Shown piece after piece: positions 47,030-58,249 of a stretch of DNA of 64,000 nt. The notes beneath the pieces are model-generated. The model saw nothing but the letters and a program-made list of their open reading frames with translations. It was not told the DNA's origin and made no database searches. The position numbers and the translations under genes are program-made. Origin of the DNA: Gnetum montanum (Eukaryota; Streptophyta; Gnetopsida; Gnetales; Gnetaceae); NCBI GenBank assembly GCA_015680685.1, contig MNCI01028922.1, positions 383,609-447,608 on the forward strand. Reading direction: 5' to 3'. Position 1 is the first letter of the stretch; every line of letters starts with the position of its first letter.

Positions 47030-48978
47030 TGACTTGTCACACACATTGATGGTGTTGATGATGTAGGTGAGGTCATCCACGTTGGATGGGTTTGCCATGT
47101 CAAGAACCAATTGGCTCCTTTCTATCATTCTATGCAAATCATCTTGTAAAGCCCAAAAGAAGTCTATGTTATGATTAGACATCTAGTGGTAGTGATAGAA
47201 TTCATCTAGCTTGAAGTGGTGTAGGACGAGGGGCTCGTTTAGTACTACTAAGGTAGGATTCCTTAGTAGCTTGTAGTACGTCTTGTGTCTTTGGTAGGCA
47301 TCCTCGGATACTTATTTGTGTTGGATGAGCCCAAATTTTAGTAGTTGCTCTAGTAGCTGTGATGGTTGTTGTGGAAATGAATGTTCGTTGTGCTCAAAGT
47401 TGGGCCTTGGAGTGGCTTGTGCTATGGCCCATGTTGATGTAGGTGGGTTGGTTGCTTGGGCACCAAAGTTGGCAGCTTTGTGTGTTGGTGCTTTGGGCTA
47501 CTTAGTTGTGGGCCTTTGGTTGGTTGGTTTTGTGTTTGTGGCTATTATTGCCACTATTGCATTTTGCTTTCACTCATGCTAGTTTCTATATACCATGTAG
47601 GTTGAGCCATTGCTTACTTGTGTTGCCTCTTCTATGCCCTTTGTTTGGGCAAAGGCTTAGCTGAGAGACTTCAAGGCTAGGTAGCACATTTTTAACTTGA
47701 TAAAGTCATTAACTGCATCCTTGAAGATGACCAAAAGATGCATATCTACAATTGGCTCTCGTATTTCTTATAATGAGACACTCTAGTGCTGGATAAACTT
47801 AGGCATGAGTTCTAGGGGCCCCTACTTAATTTGCATGAGTTGGTTAAGGATTTCTTTAGGCTTCAAGTTGTACCTAAACCATGTCACAAACTAGATTAGG
47901 AGGTTCTCTAGGGAAGAGATAGAGCCTCTGGGTAGCATGTGGTACTAGTCAAGGGCTTTACTAGTGAGTGACATGGGGAAGATGTGCATGATGGTGTGTG
48001 TCATGCTTGCAGTAGTAGGCATTCAGACCTAAATATCACTAAGTGCATGTTGGGGTTCCCTTCACCATTGTACTTGGTGAATTAAGATAGCAAGACCCTG
48101 GTTGGCAAAGTTAAGGGTGGGACCATAGGACTTATAAGGTTGTCCTAGTAAAAGTCCACCACTTTGATGATTTCAAAGGAAGTAGCTTTGAGTTGGTTGA
48201 TCTCCTCTATTAAGGTTTGGATGAGCTGGAATGCTTGATCCAAGCTTTGGGATGTTGTGGTAGGTTGCGCCGATTATGTTATCCACTGTATCAATTGTGT
48301 GGTCCATGACCTAGTTGCAGGTTGTGGGACCATGCAAGACGCTTGCTGTGTAGGTTTTGCCATAGGCACAATGGCTAGGGCCAACCATGCATGTGTGGGT
48401 TGGGTCATTACAGAGGATGCTGAAAAGACAGGTAGGATGTAAGATGCCTAAGTCATTTGGGTTATGGAGATGGCTCTTATGTGAATGTAGGATTGGGTAG
48501 GCATGGTTGTTGCTAGCAAAGATGGTTGTGTGAGCATGGTTACCGTCTCATGGAGGATGGGTGAATTGAATCTAGGAGGGGTTGAACTGGGAAGTGGTTG
48601 TTGAAAGATAGTGTAAAGGAGGCTCTTGCATTCAAAGTAGGCTTTGAACTCATCTTTTTCCATCTATGAGGCTTCCTCGTAGTTGGTTCCTATAACATGC
48701 TCATTTGCATAGATAATTTGGGATAACAACTGGTGATAGGACTCTATGAGTGGGATTATGTCAAATGAAGAAGGGATGTACTCTCATCTATCTTGGTGAA
48801 CTTGTTCGAAGTCTTGTTTTGCCTCTATGTCAAGGTGATCCATGGGTAACCCTACTTGGATCTTAGCATAAACAAAGTTGTATTGTTTGTGGTTGACAAC
48901 TACATGCTCTAGGTAAACGGTGAAGGTGCCAAGTGTGTTAGACACCAATGTGAAATGTTGATTTCAGTTCATGTTCAT
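47030..48978 (-). pseudogene. Element T2 gag
   Basis: Starts at ATG 48978 and reads NHKQYNFVYAKIQVGLPM and DIEAKQDFEQVHQ, then IPSSFDIIPLIESYHQLLSQ, aligning with T1 and T3. The capsid core is recognisable near 48170-47990 (DFY-DNLISP, FTKYNGEGNPNMHLV, FRSECLLLQ). The nucleocapsid motif near 47215-47155 has become FYHYH-MSNHNID, having lost its first Cys to Tyr and its last Cys. Stops and frame changes are common, so T2 is more decayed than T1. The P-loop-free, catalytic-free nature of gag means loss is judged only from frame breaks and the zinc motif. Confidence 0.75.
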
Positions 48979-49331
48979 AGATTGAGTTGTGAGAGTTGTT
49001 GTTTGCCAAAAATGGCTAAGTCTGGAAATCACAAAAAAATGGCTAAGTTTGGAAAATGTAGAAAAATGACTAAGTATTAAAACTGTAGAAAATTGGCTAA
49101 GTATGGAGACTACACTCTCTACACTGAGAGCTAATTATGCTCTCCACCAGCTACTTTCTCGATGCTCAGAGAATGAAGACATAGAAGAAATAGTGGAGAA
49201 TGGTGCAATTTGGGTTTCTATGTGGGATCTCAAGGAGATCAACAATGGGATCCAATCTACACCAATGGGGATGTAGAGAGCATGCAAAAAAATGATCAAT
49301 AGAGGTTGAAGAAGGAAACTGCACAACCCTC

Positions 49332-49343
49332 TTTCTAATATCA
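49332..49343 (-). promoter_or_regulatory. Decayed primer-binding site of element T2
   Basis: The minus strand reads TGATATTAGAAA six bases inside the 5' LTR. It matches TGGTATCAGAGC (initiator tRNA-Met type) at nine of twelve bases. Two of the differences are transitions and the last base is a transversion. Confidence 0.5.
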
Positions 49344-49349
49344 AAAAAC

Positions 49350-51473
49350 TATAGCAACTGAAAATGTCAATGGCTGGAATCACCGAGGGGTTTGTGGACA
49401 CATAGCCTAAACCTGCATTCACATAAGGGCTTGCTGGAAATAGAGGTGAAGCACCCTGAATGATATTGTTGATCAAATAGGGACTTTTCTAGTTGTAATT
49501 GGGATGGTAGATGTAACCAGGGGTGGTGTGGTTAGCCTAGATGCTAATGCAAATGATGCAAAACAATGCTAAGTGTTCTAGCAGTGTTTTGTAGTGCTAA
49601 GTATAGAGCATAGTCATGGAATAGGGGTGAGTGTAATTAAGGGTTTCAACCAAAATGAGGATGCCAACCCATAGAGACCATCGCTCGAGTGTAGTTACAA
49701 TGTGAAAATGTGAAAAATGCAAAGATAATTTAGGAAAGAGAAATAGAACACCATCCCAAATGAGGTAGAGTGTAGTTAGATCCAAAAGGGGTTTAGAGGG
49801 TATGCGATGTACAATAGACATAGTGGAGAGTGTAGTCATAGTCTTGGTGATGTCAAGCCATGAAGTCTAGTGCTCACCATGGTGTTTGTACTTACCAGGT
49901 TGGCCGCTATGATGTACTATGGATTGTGGTGTCCTATAGGGCTGCGGTGGAGTTGTAGTGGGCCATGGAACACACCTCTACCTCTTTGCTAGTGCCCTTA
50001 GGTCTCATTCATCAAAAATGCTAAGTGCCAAATGCCAAAATGCTAAAATGCAAAACTTGCCAACCCATAAAAAATTAGGGCATAGGGATATTTATAGGGC
50101 TAGGATTAGCCCAAAATGTGGATCGAGCACCATATGATAGTGTGATAGTTGAGAGTATGCTATGAGGTAGTTGGGACTACACTAACCCTAACTACACTCT
50201 CCACTAAAGCAAGTAGTGTTGTCCTATGTTTTTCTTTGACTAACTCTACAAGGTTAAGAGATTGTGACTATGCTACTAGGTACATGTGTGAGTGCCAAGA
50301 AGACTGTAATGTACCTGAGAAAATGCCAAAAAATGCAAAAATGCAACTTTTTGAAGACTATGTTGTTCACTATGGAAAGTGGTGTTGAGAGTAGTTACAA
50401 TTTTGGAGAGAAGGAGGATGCAAAAAAGATAAATGCTACCACTAGAGGTGTGTTGGAGTTGATGCAAATGCCAATGCTATGTTGTGAAGGCCTTTGGAGG
50501 CTATTCTTACCATCTACGGTTGACTATGCTCTAGACTGAGTGAAAGCATAGTCCCAGACTTAGGAAACATCTGGAAAATGTGGCTAAGTGCTGACTACAC
50601 TCTAGGGGAGGCTGACTACGCTCCCAACTGGAGGTGAGTGTAGTCTCAACACTTAGAGAAATTCCTATAAAAATCTAGCTTTTGAACTAACTATGCTTTA
50701 AAGTGTAGTGGAGAGTGTAGTCTCAATAGTTAGAAAATTCTATAAAGACTGTGCATCCATGTTAACTATGTTGATTATGCTCTAGAGTGTAGTCATGGCA
50801 GTGGAGAGCATAGTCTTAGCACTTAGAAAAATCTTGCAAAAACTGAGCTTCCAAACTATCTATGCTTGACTATGCTCTTGAGCGTAGTCTTGATAGTTAG
50901 AAAAATATGCCAAAACTAGTGTTTTCATGCTAAATACATTGACTACACTCTAGAGTGTAGTCCTAGCAGTGGAGAGTGTAGTCCCAACACTTAGAAAATT
51001 TCTATAGCAAGAGTCATCATTTTGACATTTAGAAAAATTTGCAAAACTGATAGTTTGAGCTAACTATGCTTTTTATTATGCTGAATATGCTCTGGTGTAG
51101 TTGAGAGAGTGGTCCCAACACTTAGAAAAATTTGTAAAAAGTGCCATCATTCTAACACTTAGCCAAATTTGTAGAGAAACCAATTTTTGAGCTAACTATG
51201 CTCTTCACTAGGCTAACTACGCTATGGTGTAGTGGAGAGTGTAGTCCGAACACTTAGAAAAATTTGCAAAAAGTGCCATCATTATGACACTTAGCCAAAA
51301 TTCTAGAAAAACTAGTTTTTGAGCTAACCATGCTCTCCATTGGATTGACTACGCTTTGGTGTAGTGAAGAGCATAGTTGCAACACTTAGAAAAATTTGTG
51401 AAAAGTATCATTATTCTAAAACTTAGCCAAATTTATTGTCGAGATGCTGTAGCTGAAATTTTATAGTTTTTTA
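49350..51473 (-). repeat. Element T2 5' LTR
   Basis: Plus-strand edges TATAGCAACTG (49350) and TATAGTTTTTTA (51473) align base for base in length with TGTAGCGATC and GTGGTGTTTCA of the other LTR. It carries the same repeats, with last units spaced about 131 bp, and a perfect 22-bp palindrome at 50941-50962 with arms GACTACACTCT and AGAGTGTAGTC. Confidence 0.88.
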
Positions 51474-51478
51474 GAGTT

Positions 51479-52159
51479 GAAGCATCACAAAGACATCAAG
51501 CAAAAGCTTACAGTGGGAAACACTAAACTCGAGGTTCTCAAGGGAAAATACATTAATTAAAGATCTACCATCAAGAACTTGGCTAGAAGGATGAATGAGT
51601 ACTAGGAGCTACAAAATGCAATCAAGGCATTTGATTTTGAATGCAAATAATTCACTGCTTGGTTTATCAATGATAAGGAGCTGTTCCTAGTAATGCCCTA
51701 TCCATGGGATGTCCCAATTCTAGCTTACATTGGTGATGCCACATGAATTGTGAATGATCTTGAGAGTAAGGAGGAGAGGATGAAGGCATTACTGGATGCC
51801 TTTCTCCTTCCATGAAAGGTTGTAGTTGTAGCAAGATGGCCATGGCTACCTTAGCCACTGCATGTGCTTAAAGTCGGTGAGGTCCTTCAAAACCTTAGGA
51901 GCCTCCACCACCTAGGAGTTTTTGATCTTCTCCACCACCTTCATGCCATCAAAGGATGTGCCATCCAATTTTGTGTAGTCATGCATTGGTGTTCAATTTT
52001 ATGTCATGGCATCATAATTTTTGTAATGTGTTGATTTGTACAATCATGCACTTAGTTTTGTAAAGTCACTTTGTTATGTTAAGAGTTAGTTAATAATCCC
52101 ATACCTTTTCAATTTTGCAAAGGAACTCAAGGATGCATTTTTATTTAGTTGTGGGGGTA
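51479..52159 (+). pseudogene. Element P additional ORF, part 2, and 3' noncoding end
   Basis: Resumes after the GAGTT duplication with LKHHKDIKQKLTVGNTKLEV, matching the A1 copy (HKATKKKLKIANVELKVLH). It continues with FDFECK, ELFLVMPYPWDVPILAYIG (about 51679-51735, matching ELFPALPCPWEVPILAHIG) and a proline/histidine-rich end near 51930. The last 200 bp are noncoding, with a TGTGGGGGTA polypurine-like tract at 52150-52159 just before the 3' LTR. Confidence 0.75.
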
Positions 52160-53062
52160 TGATGAACATCAAAGTGTCACATTAATAGGCCCTTGTTGAT
52201 GAGGACCTGGTTACATGATGTTACCCCATTGACAGGGTTGCATTGACGTAGCATTTGTTATAGCTATAGGGCCTTGTCAATGTAGCCCAAAAACAACAAC
52301 TATAAATATGAGTTCATAGTTGTGTTTATGGGAAGGAGAGTCATAGTTGTAGCAAAGATCTTGTCGTTTTTTACATTCAAAAGTTAGAATATTTTCCTAA
52401 GTGCCCATAGCAAGAGTCATTGAGTGTACGCATCTTTATTCGAGCATAGTTATACCTAAGCATGATAGTGTGTGCAGCAATAAAGATGAGCTTCTTGATA
52501 AACCTTGTAGCATTTTGGATAGCTTAAATTTTTTATTTCTATATTTAATGCATTTAATTAATTATTCATTTTTCCTTAATAATTAAGCTAATTAAGTAAT
52601 TTAGCAAGATAAGCTAAATAGAAATTAAGTAAACACATAAGTATGATCACTTCGAGCATGCATATGACATTTGGTAATCCCAACAATGCTTAATGCTTGG
52701 TAACCTAGAAACATTATATGTGTTTAGGATGTGTATGACAAGTGGGACTGGATACTTATGTTAGGACTAGTTAGACAATAGTTAGCTAATATTAAATTAC
52801 TTTATTCTTTATCCTATTTATTTTAAGCACCAAAACCATAAAGTATAAAATAATAAAAATAATCTACCTCGATTACACTTAACCATGCCTTTGTAAATCG
52901 CAAGTGTAATTGTGAAGACAACAAATGACTGTTAGGGTAAGGTTCACTTCCTAGAAGACTAGTATACTGGAAGACATAGAGTCTATGAAATTTGAGTGGA
53001 TCGCACATGAATGCTTCATGATTTGTATGGTTGAGTGTAGGGGTATCTTTCACCGCTCATCA
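52160..53062 (+). repeat. Element P 3' LTR
   Basis: Starts TGATGAACATC and ends CCGCTCATCA. It pairs with 22082-23022. One visible length difference is about 20 bp missing near 52785, where the 5' copy has GCGAATTAGATTAAAGTAGAC-type text. The end could alternatively be placed at CCTAGCA (53069). Confidence 0.85.
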
Positions 53063-53689
53063 CCTAGCATAGTTGTGATGGGGAATTTGGATTTTCATTG
53101 CATTTTCATAGTAGTTGCTAGATTCTTTGAAACTTAGCATAGTTAGTAGAAACACCTACAATTTTTGCCTTTTTTGAAACCTCCTCTAGACACCTAAAAT
53201 CTAGTGTAGGTCATTTAAAATTTAACATCTTTGCTATGAAGTTCTATAGCCAACAAGCCAGCATAGGCATCTTCAGAACTCTAGCATAGTCCTTGGAAAA
53301 CCAAAATTTTGCATATTTCAACCAACGTACACCCTTTGGCTAGAAATTTTTTAGTTTGGCTTTCCTAAGTGAAAATCCATTTTTCCACTAACTACTATAA
53401 TGTAGTTGGCTAGAAAATAGTGTTGTCTACTACACATCCCTCCAATGTAGACACACTTGGAAAACTAGCGTAGGTGGTGTTACCAACTTGAGAAAAGCTC
53501 AATACCATCTTCTCAAAGGTGGTGTACACCATTTACACTACAACAACCCTTTCAACTTCATTTTACATTTATAGTCAACCACACCATTGGGAAATTCCAA
53601 CTTACTAAAAATTTTACTAAAATTCATAAAACTTCATAATCAATTTTTTTAATAATGTCTTTTGGTAAGTTCACTATTTGCCCATCGAC
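53063..53689 (+). repeat. Element T3 5' LTR, right part, and leader
   Basis: Contains CTAGCATAG words in the style of 20378-22081 and leads into the T3 gag. The LTR's inner edge and primer-binding site were not found, so the split between LTR and leader is unknown. Confidence 0.4.
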
Positions 53690-56030
53690 ATGACCAACAC
53701 AACAACTAGCTAGGATGGAATGAGAATCTATGATCCTAGAGACCCTATTAGAGTTGAATTTAGGTAATTTCTTAGGCTATGAGAGCAAATCCTAGAATTC
53801 ATTTTTCTCAACGAAGAGCACTACAACTAGATTTGTGCAAAAATCCAAGTTGAATTACTCCCTTGTGCAGAGGTGGAAGCCAAGCTTGAGTACGAGCTAA
53901 TCCATCATAATGGGAAGGAATACATACACTCTTCCAATGATAAAATACCCTTAAATGATGCTCATGCTTGCATAATTTCTCAACTGATTAGTATGGATGA
54001 GAAAGATGCAAAATCAAGCTTGGAAAGCCAACATAAAGAACATGTTGAGTTCAAGGTAGAGCCCAAATCAGAAAACTTCAAAGGAGGCCTATTTCAACAA
54101 TCAACTCCTCAAACCACAATGGTGCCTTTAGTCCCTCCTGTTTCTTCTATGGGAAAAGAATCTCAACCATCATTTCCTATATACCCAACCATGTTTGGGC
54201 CAACTCCTTTTATAGCTATCCATCAACCCTATTTTCAAATGATCTCCCTATTTTCATCCATGTTCTTTGCCATACAGCCTCAGTATACATGGCCTTCACC
54301 AGTGGCTTTCATAACTGCTCATCCCTTTTCTATACTAGTGGGCCCCATAGCAAGACCAAAAATAACCCAAGGAACACATACATCATTTGTTCCCTTCATG
54401 TCTCAAATTCCAATACAAACATCCTTCTCCTTGTTTAGCTCACCTATGACCATTGTAACCTAGCCTCTCCTTTCCATACCACAGTCCATCATAAGGTTGT
54501 AGGCCTCTTAGTTGACACTGAAACCATTCATGCATACACCATAGCCTATGGGAATTCCTTAAGGACTAGATTAGGCATTTGAGATGATCCAAGACTTGAT
54601 AGAAGAATTATGAAAGCTAAAAGCTTTCATGAGAAAAATAGTAAAGATAATGGACTTTTACCAAGATGATCCCATTAATCCTACTATCCCTCCAATAACG
54701 CTTCTACTGGGTATTCCCCTTCCCAAGTTTAGCAAATACAATGATGAAGGTTACTTGAATTTCTATCTCATAACCTTCCATTCTAAATGCCTGTTACTAC
54801 AAGCCTAGCCACATACCATCATGTGGATCCTTCCTATTTCCCTAACTAGAAAAGCCTTGGATTGGTACTATGTGTTATCGAGAGGATCCATATCCTCTCT
54901 CAAACACTTAATTTCATAGTTTATTAACAATTTTAAATACAAATTAAAATCCAACATCACTCTTGACCAACTAATGAAGATTAGGTAGTGATCCCTTGAT
55001 CATGTACAAAAATTCCTATAATGATGGAATGCTATCCTTAACAAGATTCTAGAACCTATAGCCGAAACACATCTTCTCACTATCTTAAAAGAGGTAGTAA
55101 ATAACTTCATTAAGTTGAAACTATATTACCTAAATCCATGATCACTTAGTCAAGCATTTTCACAAATGAAAAACATAGAGGATGTGGTCAAGGCTAGCCA
55201 TGGCCTTGCTTACATGGCATTTAAGAATCAACATGTATGGAAAGACAAGGAGAGGGGTAGGTAGAATAACACAATTGTGGGCATAGTGGTCAAAGACAAT
55301 AACAAGACAACCACATAGGGGCCTAAGACCAATCAGCCCAAGGTTCCTATTTATAATAATCAACCTTTGACTTATGATACCTCTACATCAACATTCTTGA
55401 GGCCTAACTTTGAATGTAAAGATCGGTTGAAGTATACCAAGTTATCATTAAAACCATTAGAACTCCTTGATCAACTATTGAAAAGTCAGAGAATACAATA
55501 AAAAAAATGACAAAGCATGTTAGGCTATGTGAAATAGCTAAAAATCCCACTTTTGCAACCAAATATGATTCCTTGATATCTAAATACTTCAAACTAGACC
55601 ATTGTTGTCACTACCATCAACTTCCAGGTCATGACATAGACTTCTACCTAGTGCTAAAGGTTGACCTACAAAAGATGATAGACAGGGATGAATTTTTCCT
55701 TGATTCTTCCAACCTAGTCAAACCAAAAAATGAATATATGCAAGTCTATAAGGACCCCATGAATGCCAACAATAGTCCATACATTATCATGGCATTCAGT
55801 GTAATCAACAACTATAGGCTTACGTTGGAGCCATTTGTGATATGGGTACCTCCTTGCAATGATAGGGACCCTTTAGCTTTAACTACCTCAAGCTGCCCTT
55901 TTATCATGAGTGTCCCACCACCTACACCTCCTGAGAATCCTTTTTTGATTAGGGTATCCCTCCTTTTGAAGCCAAAACCAAACCTGCTCCTACAACTAAT
56001 AAACGTTCCCCTGTAGTGTCCAACACAATG
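53690..56030 (+). pseudogene. Element T3 gag
   Basis: ATG at 53690. NEEHYN-ICAKIQVELLP, then VEAKLEYELIHHNGKEYIHS and KIPLNDAHACIISQL, align with the T1 and T2 gag starts. An open stretch covers 53873-54463. The capsid core runs from about 54640: MDFYQDDPINP, GIPLPKFSKYNDEG, ALDWYYVLSRGSISSLKHL and LTILKEVVNNFIKLKLYYLN. The nucleocapsid region near 55595-55650 reads HCCHYHQLPGHDIDFYLVLK, keeping Cys-His-His but not the last Cys. The linker has PFVIWVPP (55833 on) and PFIMSVPPP, the same proline motif as in T1. Many stops, mostly TAG. Confidence 0.8.
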
Positions 56031-57180
56031 GATTTTTCACAACCAATAAAAAACAACAAAAAATCCCTGATTAAATAATGTAAGAAGCCCATGTTGAAGC
56101 CTAAGAAAAACAATAGCAAATAGAACAGCACATGGGAGGAAGTGAACCCACTGAAGCTCACTCCCATCTTGTTTATTTTGATGAGTTTTGGTGCTTAAGA
56201 TGCATCAACTAGTCAACCATGGGAGGATCTCAAACCATAAGGACAAGGAAAAGAAGCCAAACAACCTTTGAAGCATGAAGTTCACATATTGGGATGCATG
56301 GATGAAGTCAAGAATCCTAAAAATGAGAAGCCTACAACCAATGATAAAGACTTCCTCAATGCGATGGAATAATTCAAATAGTTGCTAAAAACGAAGAATA
56401 CTTCTCGTAGCCTATATGACCTTGTTATGAATTTTGCTATACATCGTGAAGCATTAGTTAAGATGTTGACCTCTATTCCTATTCATGATGGTACCATCTT
56501 CACCAAAGGAGAAAACAAGGTTAATGACACTAGTGTTTTGAAATAGTGAAGTCAAAACCAATTCCCAAGATGGTGAGATAGCTAAGGTTCACCTATTCAT
56601 AATCATCAAGGTAGGATAGTACAAGGTGCATTGAGTGCATGTTGATGATGGAGTCGTAAAAAAAATAATACCTTACACTATTGTAGAACATCTAAGCTTA
56701 AATGAGCAAATGGAACATACCACAACAACTACTCTTAAGTCCTTCAAAAGATTTTGGGTAGCCTTAAAAGGCTTAATTTCTTTAGATTTTATGGTGAGGG
56801 AACAATTCCCCATAATGGCCAATTTATTGGTGGTGGAGGAAACACCAAGGTTCAACCTTATCTTGGGGAGACCTTAGTTAGCTTAACTATGAGTAGTTTC
56901 CTCACCAATCCATCAAGAAATTCACCTCCCTTACAAGGGAGGTGAAATCATCATCCATAGTGATAGCATGGTTCTCTTGGTAGTTAACAACATTGACATC
57001 TAGCAAGGGTCTAAAGTGGAGTTGTAAGAAGAAACTCCTATTGTTAGTCACAAAGTCAAGAAATTTGAGAGAGTAGAAGTGGTCAAGACTAACAACGATG
57101 AGTCCATGGATGCACCATGGGATGAGCCCCCCTTCAACATTATGGATGAGGGAAATGGGTAGTACAAAATTATGCAAAGT
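56031..57180 (+). pseudogene. Element T3 linker and aspartic protease
   Basis: Upstream fragments include LYDLVMNFAIHREALVKMLTS (about 56420-56475, one stretch with T1's LYDLVMTSSAHREALAQTLAS). The protease open stretch 56635-56877 reads HVDDGVVKKIIPYTIVEHL with the same D-D-G as T1 and T2, then LISLDFMVREQFPIMAN and TPRFNLILGRP. It continues with LPYKGGEIIIHS-like text (56930-56965). No RT motif follows before the repeats at 57540. Confidence 0.8.
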
Positions 57181-57539
57181 AGACTGTACACATTTCCTAA
57201 TTTGTCAAAGATTCACAAACACTTTTTCAATTAATGTATCCCCTTGATTCGCTTGCCTTGGCACTTATAACCATATAGCCCATCTTGTCTTTAATCTTCC
57301 ATAGCCTAGTTTACATTTTTCTCTCATAAGCATAGTTTTATTCACCATTGTTTTACATTGTTTTAACCATCACTTTGCACATAGCCTAAGCTTTACACTT
57401 GTTCACAATTTACTTTTATGCCTTTCTTGTCTTTGAGCATAAATTATAAAATACCATAAAAACTTTAAAACTTGAAAAACTTATAAAAATTTTAAAACAT
57501 AAACATTGATATAAATTTTTCTTTTAGAACATGGGGCCT
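57181..57539. other. T3 noncoding sequence
   Basis: AT-rich, unassigned. Confidence 0.4.
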
Positions 57540-57790
57540 ACCATGACCTAAAACTAGCAAGACATAAGGTCCACCATGGCCTAAAACTAGCAAAACATAT
57601 GACTCGCTATGGCCTAAAACTAGCAAATCAAAACATATTGCATGGCCTACCATGGCCTAAAACTGGTAGATCACATGGTCCATCATGGCCTAAAACTGGT
57701 AGATTGCACATCCCACCATGGCTTAAAACTAACAAATTGCATGACTAGCAATGGTCTAAAATTGGCAAATCATTTATAACCATTCCATCC
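57540..57790 (+). repeat. T3 33-bp tandem array (GGCCTAAAACTAGC units)
   Basis: CCTAAAAC starts at 57547, 57580, 57613, 57656, 57689, about 57722 and 57755, so the period is 33 bp with one 43-bp step. It is the same unit as the GGCC-type part of the T2 array read on the other strand, and occupies the same place after protease. Further TAGTTTACATTATGTCCGTTAG text at 57810 resembles the TAGTC-type units. Confidence 0.85.
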
Positions 57791-57799
57791 TAGTTTACA

Positions 57800-58249
57800 T
57801 TATGTCCGTTAGACATAGTCAATCGATATAGCCTAGGATATAAAAAAAATGTAAAACATTAAACACATATGAAAAATTAAAACTTTTAGAACATATAAAT
57901 AAAACTAAAATTTTAAAAATAATAATTATAAGTATCCAATTCCTACAACATAGTAACCATAAAATTCTATACTATAATAAACTATTTGTCAACAAATCCA
58001 ATGGCTAATACTAGCTAGTATATCATAATGTAAACAATATCTTCAATTATAAACAATGAGAGAACCATAGGTAAATGACAACATATGGTACTACGAGGAT
58101 GCTGGAGAAGGCTAAGGAGCACTTCCACCTTCTTTGTTGGGGCTATCGGTATCACCTGGTACCTGTACCACAATGAAACACAATCAAAGTGAAATATGCT
58201 AAAACCAATGAAGTAAGTAAACCTAGGAGGGCTTAGGAGCAATATCCTT
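57800..58249. other. AT-rich spacer
   Basis: A-runs and TA-rich text between the T3 array and the antisense ORF. No LTR edge recognised. Confidence 0.4.

Larger units (their letters stand above)
42076..51473 (-). mobile_element. Element T2: gag-protease-only LTR retrotransposon
   Basis: LTRs 42076-44218 (3') and 49350-51473 (5') flank gag and protease on the minus strand. The target duplication GAGTT is perfect (42071-42075 and 51474-51478). The element splits the coiled-coil ORF of P between YEVEF and ELKHHKD, and the ORF frame matches across the site when T2 is left out. No RT or integrase motif lies in 44219-49349. Order, polypurine tract, gag and protease match T1. The LTRs are longer and built on different short repeats. 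Confidence 0.9.
22082..53062 (+). mobile_element. Element P: giant Athila/Tat-like Ty3/gypsy retrotransposon with two nested insertions
   Basis: Two similar LTRs (22082-23022 and 52160-53062) bound the element. In order it holds a primer-binding site, gag, aspartic protease, RT, RNase H, integrase and a coiled-coil additional ORF. Removing T1 (29945-38295), T2 (42076-51473) and one target duplication each leaves about 13.2 kb. Athila/Tat affinity rests on the RT motif FLDGYSGYNQI, the integrase text GIDFMG...TPYHPH-GQVEV-NRE, the tRNA-Asp-like primer site and the ORF between integrase and LTR. A second copy of the ORF-plus-LTR end is at 1-3647. Flanks CCCAA (22077-22081) and CCTAG (53063-53067) may be a target duplication altered by two transitions. 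All genes are broken, mostly by TAG codons. Confidence 0.75.
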
